Shown piece after piece: positions 1 to 5,596 of a stretch of DNA of 5,722 nt (position 1 is the first letter of the stretch; every line of letters starts with the position of its first letter). This DNA comes from Archaeoglobales archaeon (GTDB lineage: Archaea; Halobacteriota; Archaeoglobi; Archaeoglobales; Archaeoglobaceae): assembly GCA_003662985.1 (NCBI GenBank), contig QMZD01000129.1, forward strand, positions 1-5,722. The letters are read 5' to 3'. The notes beneath the pieces are model-generated. The model was not told the origin of the DNA. It did no database searches and saw only the letters and a list, made by a program, of their open reading frames with translations. Position numbers and translations under genes: made by a program.

Positions 1-19
1 TAATTTCTTAATCTCGCCT

Positions 20-664
20 TCAAAGAGGGTTTATCTCAAAGAGGCAGTAATTGTCCCCTGTCCCCCAGCATTTTGTTTCTATTACCTCATGTCTCCTACC
101 CGTGTTCTTAAAAAGTATCCCCTCAATGATTCCCTCATCCAACTTACAATATGGTTTCCCAATCTCATCGAGTCCACTGCAAGTATAGCAGTCGTAAACC
201 TTTATTCTATTGCTTCCTGTCCTAACATCCCCCAATCCTAGATCTTCCCAAAGGTTGGCAATTCCGTTTATGACATCATCAACTTCAACTTTTAATGAGA
301 GAAGATGATAGCCGACATCTATTCCCACTTTCTTCAACAGAATCGGGTTCTCAAGATTGTATACTGTAAGGTTTCTTATCAGTGTTCTAAAGAACTCATC
401 TCTTGTGAACCTGAAGCCGGCTAAGATTTTGGCTTCTTGGGGGAAAATCATCTCAGGTGTATGGAGGGTTGAGACGTAATATCTCTTGATGAAGTTTTTC
501 TCAATCTCTTCTTTTTCAACTTTAACCAGTCCAAGCTTTTGAAGGATCTTTAAATGATGAGAAACCGTTGATTTAGAGAGATCGAGAGATTTAGCTATCT
601 CTGACGTAGTCATGGGCTTACTCAAGAGATTTACTATTTCCAGCCTTTTTCCATCGAGTTGCAT
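20..664 (-). CDS. MsvR-like redox-sensing transcriptional regulator (ArsR-type HTH + V4R domain)
   Basis: 214 residues. Residues about 1-65 form an ArsR-type winged helix: the helix-turn-helix is around 19-42 (TTSEIAKSLDLSKSTVSHHL) and is followed by a basic wing. Residues about 75-214 match a V4R (4-vinyl reductase-like) domain, with C159-x2-C162, C173 and a closing C199-x7-C207 in a CWGTGDNYCLFE context. This two-domain architecture is that of MsvR, a redox-responsive regulator described in methanogens; in Methanothermobacter it controls its own promoter and a divergent oxidative-stress operon. The five V4R cysteines could sense redox state by disulfide formation or bind metal (inference). 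The gene is divergent from a rubrerythrin with only 93 bp between starts, and an inverted repeat lies between the promoters, which suggests autoregulation and control of the neighbour. The ATG at 664 lies about 26 bp from a TATA box, so the mRNA is probably leaderless. The gene is intact; only 19 bp remain to the window edge. Domain call is confident; the exact ligand is not. Confidence 0.88.
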   Translation of the reverse strand: MQLDGKRLEIVNLLSKPMTTSEIAKSLDLSKSTVSHHLKILQKLGLVKVEKEEIEKNFIKRYYVSTLHTPEMIFPQEAKILAGFRFTRDEFFRTLIRNLTVYNLENPILLKKVGIDVGYHLLSLKVEVDDVINGIANLWEDLGLGDVRTGSNRIKVYDCYTCSGLDEIGKPYCKLDEGIIEGILFKNTGRRHEVIETKCWGTGDNYCLFEINPL

Positions 665-685
665 TATACAATATTGGGCACTTAA

Positions 686-694
686 ATTATAAAA
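686..694 (-). promoter_or_regulatory. TATA box of the V4R regulator gene
   Basis: On the minus strand this reads ATTTATAATT-like (core TTTTATAAT). Its centre is about 26 bp upstream of the ATG at 664, the normal archaeal TATA-to-start-site distance, so transcription should begin at or next to the start codon and give a leaderless mRNA. No Shine-Dalgarno-like sequence is seen. Confidence 0.6.
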
Positions 695-700
695 TGATAT

Positions 701-722
701 CGGTTCGATTAATTTCTAACCG
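701..722. promoter_or_regulatory. Inverted repeat CGGTT-N12-AACCG, candidate operator between divergent promoters
   Basis: The perfect 5-bp arms CGGTT (701-705) and AACCG (718-722) have their centre at 711.5. The two divergent TATA boxes are centred near 690 and 731.5, so the repeat lies almost exactly midway. Each arm sits just upstream of one TATA box, where the BRE would be. A dimeric regulator bound here could block or recruit TFB at both promoters. The left arm is also part of a smaller palindrome, ATCG-GTT-CGAT (699-709). That the V4R regulator is the binder is inferred from adjacency. The arms are short and could occur by chance. Confidence 0.45.
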
Positions 723-727
723 TAAGA

Positions 728-735
728 TTTATATG
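728..735 (+). promoter_or_regulatory. TATA box of the rubrerythrin gene
   Basis: TTTATATG preceded by a purine-rich BRE-like stretch (GTAAGA). Its centre is about 27 bp upstream of the ATG at 758, which predicts a leaderless transcript. No ribosome-binding site is visible between the box and the start codon. Confidence 0.65.
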
Positions 736-757
736 AAACCAATATAATGGAACTACT

Positions 758-1183
758 ATGGTGGAGTATGGGGATAACAAGAATCTGATCGGTGTGACAA
801 AAGGTACTGAAATTGAAGAGGCTGTTACAAACGAGTTCAAAGGAGAGACAATGGAAGTCGGATTGTATCTGGCAATGGCCAGGCAAGCTGAAAGAGAGGG
901 TTATCCTGAGATTGCGGTGGTCTTGAGAAATATCGCTATGGACGAAGCCTACCATGCTTCGAGGTTCGCTGAGTTGAATGGCATGATAAAGGACAGCCTT
1001 AAGGAGAGCATAGAGTACATGCTCGGAGGAGAGATGAAAGCGAATGTGCATAAGAGGGAGATTGCCGTTAAAGCAAAGGAACTTGGAATCGATGAGGCCC
1101 ACGATATCTGGGATGAGGCGTCAAGAGACGAATACAGACATGCAGAGGCGTTGAGGGGAATACTAGAGAGATACTTCAAGTAA
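758..1183 (+). CDS. Rubrerythrin-family diiron protein lacking the rubredoxin domain
   Basis: 141 residues forming a single ferritin-like four-helix bundle. Likely diiron ligands are E30 (in FKGET), E63-x-x-H66 (DEAYH), E92 (GGEMKAN) and E125-x-x-H128 (DEYRH). The 33-residue spacing from E30 to the ExxH motif matches classical rubrerythrin. The C-terminal rubredoxin domain (two CxxC knuckles) is absent and the protein has no cysteine, so electrons must come from a separate rubredoxin or similar donor. Rubrerythrins reduce hydrogen peroxide to water in the cytoplasm of anaerobes; that role is assumed here from the family. The gene is divergent from an MsvR-like regulator and upstream of a cytochrome bd-type locus, consistent with oxidative-stress defence. 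ATG 758 is preferred because it follows a TATA box at leaderless distance. The frame is intact and ends at a TAA followed by a T-rich terminator. Confidence 0.88.
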   Translation: MVEYGDNKNLIGVTKGTEIEEAVTNEFKGETMEVGLYLAMARQAEREGYPEIAVVLRNIAMDEAYHASRFAELNGMIKDSLKESIEYMLGGEMKANVHKREIAVKAKELGIDEAHDIWDEASRDEYRHAEALRGILERYFK

Positions 1184-1186
1184 TCA

Positions 1187-1199
1187 TTATTTTTATTTT
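1187..1199 (+). terminator. T-rich terminator after the rubrerythrin gene
   Basis: TTATTTTTATTTT begins 4 bp after the rubrerythrin stop codon. Archaeal RNA polymerase typically terminates at such T-tracts without needing a hairpin, so the cyd locus downstream probably relies on its own promoter. Confidence 0.55.
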
Positions 1200-1204
1200 A
1201 ATTG

Positions 1205-1215
1205 AACCGCTGGTT
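1205..1215. promoter_or_regulatory. Palindrome AACCG-C-TGGTT upstream of the cyd locus, candidate operator
   Basis: AACC and GGTT flank three bases (4 bp perfect arms, 5 bp with one mismatch). The AACCG half-site is the same as in the repeat at 701-722, and GAACCG occurs in both regions. It lies about 7 bp upstream of the cyd TATA-like element, much as AACCG lies 5 bp upstream of the rubrerythrin TATA box. Shared control by the adjacent regulator is an inference. Confidence 0.35.
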
Positions 1216-1222
1216 AATCCTG

Positions 1223-1230
1223 AATAAAAT
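1223..1230 (+). promoter_or_regulatory. TATA-like element of the cydAA' locus
   Basis: AATAAAAT centred about 30 bp before the cydA ATG at 1257, following the rubrerythrin terminator. It would start transcription around 1250-1255, giving a very short leader. It is a weaker match to the archaeal consensus than the box at 728-735. Confidence 0.4.
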
Positions 1231-1247
1231 ACTAAATTTCAAGATCT

Positions 1248-1253
1248 GGTGAG
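1248..1253 (+). promoter_or_regulatory. Ribosome-binding site of cydA
   Basis: GGTGAG matches the archaeal anti-Shine-Dalgarno and ends 3 nt before the ATG at 1257. It fixes the cydA start and contrasts with the leaderless regulator and rubrerythrin genes. The cydA' start at 2758 has a purine-rich motif at the same spacing. Confidence 0.55.
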
Positions 1254-1256
1254 AGT

Positions 1257-2770
1257 ATGCTCGAACAATGGCTGAGCTATCCGGCAACCCCTGATAGAGT
1301 TCTCTCGATGATCGGTATTGAAATTCACTGGGTAATTCTTCAGTACACCCTTGGCCTATCTTTTCTTGCGGTGGTTGCCGAGGTTATCTGGTTAAAGACG
1401 AAAAAGGAGGATTGGCTTAAAATTGCGAGAACGATAGCAAAAGGCTTCATAATCGTGTTGCGGTTGGGGCTGCAACGGGTACAGCCTCAGAATTTGGCTT
1501 AGTTTTGCTCTGGCCCAATCTGACAGAGGCTGCTGGTAGATATATCTATTTCCCTCTGTATGCTGAGATTTTTGCCTTTCTGATGGAAGTTGTTTTCATC
1601 TACATGTTCTGGTATGAGGTGGAGAAAGCTGCCTGCCAAGGCACACATCCTCGTCGGCATTCTTGCTGTAACCGGGGCATGGTTCTCGGCAGCGATGATA
1701 ACGAGCGTAAACAGCTACATGCAAGCCCCTTCAGGCATAGTTCCTGCCTACGACAACGGATGGATGTTTGATGAGGGCTATCCAAAATTAACGCTCTTTG
1801 TTCCAAATGATATCGTCCCAGCTTTAAACGTTAAGGTTTTACAGTCTTTAGGTATGGAAATCAAAGGGAAAACTGCAAACAGCCTGATCGTAGCTTTACC
1901 AGTTTCGATTGTAAAGCAACTGATTTCCGAATCGTTTAGCGGAAAGACGGTGGGCGATAGTATCCTTTACGCAGTTCTAACAGATTCCGCAAAGGAGAGT
2001 TTGAAGGATGTGCCTTTATTGAAAATCGTTGATGCCATCGTTGCGAACACGGTTAAAGAAGTTGGAGTTTACACAGTTACGTTCAAATCACCGACATACC
2101 TTGCTTCCATAACCCACACGCTCTTTGCTGCGATAACGGTCTCATCTTTCACTGTCGCTGGAGGTTATGTCTTGGCTTATTCAAGAAAAAAACGCGAAAC
2201 ATGCGAAGCTCGGACTGAAATTTGGAATATACATCGCTTTAATCTCAATAACCATTCAAGGAATAGTTACAGACCATGACATGGGTGTTGCTGTAGCTGA
2301 GTGGAATCCGGAAAAGTTTGCGGCGATGGAAGCGAATACACCGGCATTTCTTGAAAAGTTCGTGGCATTTTTGGCTTACGGCAATTTCAACGCAAAGATT
2401 CCCAACTACTATGAAATCCCATCCTCGTGCATTACTTGTACTACACAAAACTGACTTTAGCAGCAATTCTCGGGTTGGTAGCTCTATTCCTAGCTTACAG
2501 GTTACACAGAAAAAGAGACGTTCCCTACAGCTATCTAATCGTTCTCCCAATCGTTGCCCAGATCGTGAGCTTTCTCGGCTGGGCGGTTAGAGAGATAGGC
2601 AGAAAACCGTGGACGATATATGGCGTTATGGATGTTAGCACTGCCCACACGATCAACCCCCCCCAACGATGGGCGAGGTGATAATCATAGCACTCTATCT
2701 GGTTGGACTGCTGGCAGCTTTGTCTTACACATACAGATTCCTGTGGGAGGGGATGGCATGGAAGGCATGA
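1257..2770 (+). pseudogene. cydA: cydA, cytochrome bd-type oxidase subunit I, disrupted by five single-base frameshifts
   Basis: CydA carries the hemes and oxidises quinol while reducing O2 at the membrane. Coding is spread over frames joined at about 1458 (one base missing in TT), 1618 (extra G), 2186-2192 (A7, one extra A), 2418-2420 (one base missing near CCC) and 2657-2664 (C8, one base missing or two extra). Repaired, it encodes about 504 residues with about nine membrane helices. Visible landmarks: H24 in helix 1 (heme ligand position), two Glu near 104 and 111 in helix 3, VNSYMQAP at 151-158 (the usual ANxWMQxP), H287 in helix 5 (heme b558 ligand position), K353/E358 in KFAAME (quinol-site pair), and GWxxxExGRxPW at 441-452 with E446 as heme ligand. 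Odd points are a loop of roughly 130 residues between the MQAP motif and H287 and a short Q-loop. There is no in-frame nonsense mutation. Family identity is certain; whether the breaks are real or sequencing error is open. Confidence 0.88.
2745..2754 (+). promoter_or_regulatory. Ribosome-binding site of cydA'
   Basis: GGGAGGGGAT is a near match to the archaeal GGAGGTGAT consensus and ends 3 nt before the ATG at 2758. The same spacing is seen at cydA. This favours ATG 2758 over the ATG at 2767, which overlaps the cydA stop as ATGA. The site lies inside the 3' end of cydA, implying translational coupling. Confidence 0.55.
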
Positions 2771-3957
2771 CTGCCATGATCCTCTACTTCCTAGCCTTGG
2801 TTTTTGGCTTGCACATCACGATGGTCAACCTCGGCATAGCCTTTTCAACCATACCCCCGATGAAAAGAAAAGGCGAAAAAGAAAAGGATGAACTCTACTA
2901 AGAACTTCGAAACAGCTAATGAAGCTCTATGCCGCAACGTATGGGTTGGCAGGAGTTTTCGGTACAGCTTTTACAGTATTTTTATTGAGCTTCTATCCAG
3001 CGTTCATAGGACTGGCTGGTCATCTAACCTTTGTACCCTTCGGATTGGCCGTGATGGCGATAGTAATTCACTTCTTTACCATCAGCGCGTATTGGTATGG
3101 ATGGGACAGATGGAATGGTAATACGCACTTCCTACTCGGCTTAATCTTGCTCATCTCAGTTTACATCATTCCCTTAGGATTTAGAGCAATTTCGGCATTC
3201 TTGAACGTACCTCAAGGGTTGGAGCTGATACCAAAACCCCACTTGATGTCATTGCCGCATTGCTAAACCCGACTCTCCTGCCGTTGTATCTGAAAAGCAT
3301 TACCGCAGCTTTGGCTGTCGGATTCTTTACAATCTCATCCGCCTACATGCTGAGATACTCAAGAGGGGAGAAAGAAGCTATCAGGATTGTCGACAGATTC
3401 GTGCCTTTAGCCACCATTGCCTTCGTAGCAACGATAATACTGGGCATAATCTACGCTGAAACGCTGAATGCGTTCGTTAACTACAACTTCGTCAACGCCT
3501 TCGGCATTCTGATCGGTGCAAAAGCAGCCTACGACTTCAGCTGGCTCTTCGTTATAAAGCTGATAATGTTTGCAGTGCAGATAGCAGCCATAATAGCCTT
3601 CTTGAAGATGAGAAAAGAGGTAAAATCCAACAGATCCGGAAAATTCAGCAAAGCGATAATTGCTGCTGGCCCAGCCTCCCTGATAGCTGTCTTTGCTGGA
3701 GAGATGCTGAATTCTTTCAGTCAGTATCCCTACTTCGTTGCAAAACTTGCAGATAAAAACTTCGTTTCAAGCATCTCAGAACCGTTAAGAACTTTTCTGG
3801 CAGTGAGACTTAATCTCGAGCTGTCAAATCCTCTAGCCACTTCTCCAGATCTCTACCTGATAACGATACTCTTCTAGTACCCCTTCTGGCTTCAGTGTCT
3901 TTCCTGCTTTACATCCTGCTTTTCGGAAAGGAAAGAACCGAGATTCCAGAGGACTAA
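2758..3957 (+). pseudogene. cydA', second CydA-like subunit of a CydAA'-type oxidase, disrupted by three frameshifts
   Basis: A CydA paralogue takes the place of CydB, as in the CydAA' group of the cytochrome bd superfamily described in archaea. The reading frame changes at about 2889-2901 (one base missing, perhaps AA to AAA), about 3233-3240 (one base missing in AAAACCCC) and about 3871-3877 (one base missing just before the in-frame TAG). Repaired, it gives about 400 residues with seven to nine hydrophobic helices. CydA-like traces include H19 in helix 1 (VFGLHITMVNLGIAF), YGWDRWNGNTH resembling the FGWDRLSPKTH that follows helix 3, NPTLLPLYLKSITAA in the position of the heme b558 helix (with no His), and a degenerate GEMLNSFSQYP in place of GWxxxExGRxPW. 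Most heme ligands thus appear lost, as expected for CydA'. It overlaps cydA by 13 bp and must have been co-transcribed. The TAA at 3955-3957 follows a final helix read in the third frame. No nonsense mutation is seen apart from those created by the shifts. Confidence 0.78.
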
Positions 3958-3965
3958 TGGTCTCA

Positions 3966-3983
3966 AGGACCGATAGGACCGAT
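3966..3983. repeat. Tandem duplication of a 9-bp unit (AGGACCGAT x2)
   Basis: Two perfect adjacent copies, 3966-3974 and 3975-3983, lie in the 33-bp gap between the convergent cydA' and Bax1 genes. GGTC-TCAAG-GACC (3959-3971) can also form a weak 4-bp stem overlapping the first copy. Probably replication slippage in non-coding DNA; no function is evident. Confidence 0.7.
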
Positions 3984-3987
3984 AATT

Positions 3988-4004
3988 CAATTATTTTTTA
4001 ATTT
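3988..4004 (+). terminator. T-rich tract, probable terminator of the cyd locus
   Basis: ATTATTTTTTAATTT on the plus strand, containing T6 at 3994-3999, follows the cydA' stop by about 30 bp and overlaps the last codons of the convergent Bax1 gene. Plus-strand T-tracts of this kind are typical archaeal intrinsic terminators. Confidence 0.45.
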
Positions 4005-5502
4005 CTTCAAAGTCCAATTTTTTTACGATCCTAGCAGCTGTAATTCCTTCCCAGATAATTTTGTAACCCAGAAACTCCAGTAGAACATCGATTCCGTCCT
4101 CTTCAAGCAAGGTTTCTACGTCAGAACCCTCATCCAGCTTCTTTCTTACTTCCTCAACATATCCCTTATCGAACAACCAGTTTTCAACCAATATTTTTGA
4201 GTTTCCAATCGATTCCCTGATCTTCTCCAGAATTTCAGTTACATCAACACCATATTTTTTCGCTAGGTTGACGAGATTCAAGGCTTTCGCCTTTTGTACC
4301 TCCTCTTGCACTTTCTCTTGCACTTCCTCCTGCGCTTCCTCCAAAGCCATTTTCACTGATACGCTTTCCACTTCTTCAAAATAACTGTTCACAAGCTTCA
4401 GAATCTTTATGTAGGGAAGCTTTCTCTCAAAGGAGATGATAAATGGAGCTGCCTCTGCCAACTCCTCTCTTCCAATTACAATCAGTGGCACATTGGCTTT
4501 CTTTACCTTCTCAACCTTCTTTTTCAGATAATCTTCGGTCCAAAAACCGGCGATTTCGATATAAACCTCTTTACTACCCTTTTTAAGTCTAAAATCAGGT
4601 ATGAATGCATAACCTCCCGATTTAATAACTCTCGGTTCTCTCTGGATCTCTATATCAGGTCGTGAAGCTTTTAACCTCGTGTAAAGCTCTTCCTCCAGCG
4701 ATGAGTCAAATTCAATAGCTTCAGACCTTTCCGGAAAGAGTGTAGTTCCGCTCAAAATCTCCAGTCTGTAGATCTTTCCAGAGTACTCATCAACAATTTC
4801 AGCCTTGATCCACCATTCTGGCGAGGAGACTATGAGGGGTACTAATTTTGCAAAACTCGTGCCATATTTCCTGGTTTGCTTAAGAATTGATGCCGGCCCA
4901 GTTAGCGTGATGCCATCTTTAACCTCACCTTCCCCAATCTCGTACATCAAACCCAGACGTTTTATCGCCCAGAATATTCTTTTGTGCTCACTCTCCGACC
5001 AGAAGCTCATTCTGAGAGAGTTAAAAAGGGACGTTTGAAGGAGGGAAAGATTATACCTTCTTAAAAGCTCTTCCGGAGTTCTGAGTCCTATTTCTTCAAT
5101 CAGGCTTTCTTCCTCAAGATCTGCAAAAATTGAGTTTTCAATTTCTTCTATAGTTGAGCCGAACTTTTCTGAGGCTTCTTGAATTATCCTCTGCCTATCA
5201 CCTTTGGTTGTGACGAATCCTTTTGAGAAAAGAAATTTTCTCACCTCATAGGGAATTAAAGAGGTCGAACTTTTATAGTGAATGTTGTTTTCAATGATCC
5301 TCGCAAGCCCTCTCAGCCTCTTGTAATTCTTTGATGTTTCCAACCGTCTCAATTCCCTTCTTGCAACCTTTAATTTATCCCCAAGGCTTTTTTTATAGAT
5401 ATTAAGCACTTCTTCAGCGATTTCCAAGTCGTTAAGCGTGAGAAATTTTGGGAAAATCTTTCCTCTGTATTTTCTAACTTCAAGGAATTCCTTTGGAAGC
5501 AC
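3991..5502 (-). CDS. bax1: Bax1, XPB-binding structure-specific DNA nuclease (DUF790)
   Basis: 503 residues. The N-terminus (LPKEFLEVRKYRGKIFPKF) is characteristic of DUF790/Bax1, 'binds archaeal XPB'. Family members bind the XPB helicase and cut DNA near bubble or fork junctions, in an activity likened to nucleotide excision repair. A nuclease-type core is visible around 290-345: Y298-AFIPDF with D303, then VYIEIAGFW with E316 and a basic KKKVEKVKK helix. This is a PD-(D/E)xK-like arrangement with Ala at the usual Lys position. Residues 388-405 hold a Glu/Gln-rich repeat (E-E/K-V/A-Q x4). The C-terminal part (about 406-503) is helical and charged. The XPB gene end lies directly upstream on the same strand, the conserved archaeal pairing, but with a 94-bp gap containing its own TATA box. 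The start is GTG 5502: no ATG, GTG or TTG occurs in frame between it and the upstream stop. The gene is intact, unlike the convergent cyd locus. Confidence 0.9.
   Translation of the reverse strand: MLPKEFLEVRKYRGKIFPKFLTLNDLEIAEEVLNIYKKSLGDKLKVARRELRRLETSKNYKRLRGLARIIENNIHYKSSTSLIPYEVRKFLFSKGFVTTKGDRQRIIQEASEKFGSTIEEIENSIFADLEEESLIEEIGLRTPEELLRRYNLSLLQTSLFNSLRMSFWSESEHKRIFWAIKRLGLMYEIGEGEVKDGITLTGPASILKQTRKYGTSFAKLVPLIVSSPEWWIKAEIVDEYSGKIYRLEILSGTTLFPERSEAIEFDSSLEEELYTRLKASRPDIEIQREPRVIKSGGYAFIPDFRLKKGSKEVYIEIAGFWTEDYLKKKVEKVKKANVPLIVIGREELAEAAPFIISFERKLPYIKILKLVNSYFEEVESVSVKMALEEAQEEVQEKVQEEVQKAKALNLVNLAKKYGVDVTEILEKIRESIGNSKILVENWLFDKGYVEEVRKKLDEGSDVETLLEEDGIDVLLEFLGYKIIWEGITAARIVKKLDFEEIKK
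4294..4341 (-). repeat. Four tandem copies of a 12-bp unit inside bax1
   Basis: Units at 4294-4305, 4306-4317, 4318-4329 and 4330-4341 follow the pattern TTGCACTTCCTC, with one to four differences between copies. They encode the tetrapeptide repeat EEAQ-EEVQ-EKVQ-EEVQ, at about residues 388-403, in a predicted charged helical linker between the nuclease core and the C-terminal region. Being a multiple of 3, copy-number change would keep the frame. Confidence 0.8.
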
Positions 5503-5524
5503 GTGAGAAAGTTGAAATCGATAC

Positions 5525-5534
5525 TTTATTAATG
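5525..5534 (-). promoter_or_regulatory. TATA box of bax1
   Basis: On the minus strand this reads CATTAATAAA. Its centre is about 27 bp upstream of the GTG start at 5502, so a leaderless transcript is expected. No ribosome-binding site is seen before the GTG. Together with the T-tract after XPB it suggests bax1 can be transcribed independently of xpb. Confidence 0.5.
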
Positions 5535-5571
5535 TAGTGGATTTTAGAACAAGGGTATTTCAAACCTATAC

Positions 5572-5579
5572 AAAAAAAT
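5572..5579 (-). terminator. T-tract after the XPB gene
   Basis: On the minus strand a T7 run (A7 on the plus strand at 5572-5578) begins about 18 bp after the XPB stop codon. It is a plausible archaeal terminator separating xpb from bax1, though read-through is possible. Confidence 0.45.
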
Positions 5580-5596
5580 ATCTTTTACTCTTTCAC

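Noticed and set aside
716..1102. Long minus-strand open frame opposite the rubrerythrin gene
   Set aside because: Its translation has no recognisable domain and it lies opposite a clear, conserved rubrerythrin; it is a shadow of that gene.
1780..1830. Fasciclin (FAS1)-like motif in the CydA loop (LTLFVPND)
   Set aside because: Only a few residues resemble FAS1 and the rest of the loop does not follow the fold's pattern.
2245..2550. Minus-strand open frame opposite cydA
   Set aside because: It overlaps well-conserved CydA coding sequence on the plus strand and resembles no known protein.
2620..2760. N-terminal extension of the cydA' frame upstream of 2758
   Set aside because: The same bases encode the conserved CydA C-terminus in other frames, and a strong ribosome-binding site sits just before 2758.
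1257..3957. Programmed ribosomal frameshifting as the explanation for the split frames
   Set aside because: Eight shifts of mixed direction in two adjacent genes, most without slippery heptamers or following structures, is far beyond known programmed frameshifting.
2758..3957. Second subunit as ordinary CydB
   Set aside because: It carries CydA-like traces (YGWDRWNGNTH, a degenerate GWxxxExGRxPW equivalent), so a CydA paralogue fits better.
4805..5038. Plus-strand open frame inside bax1
   Set aside because: It is antisense to the intact Bax1 gene, with no domain and no promoter.
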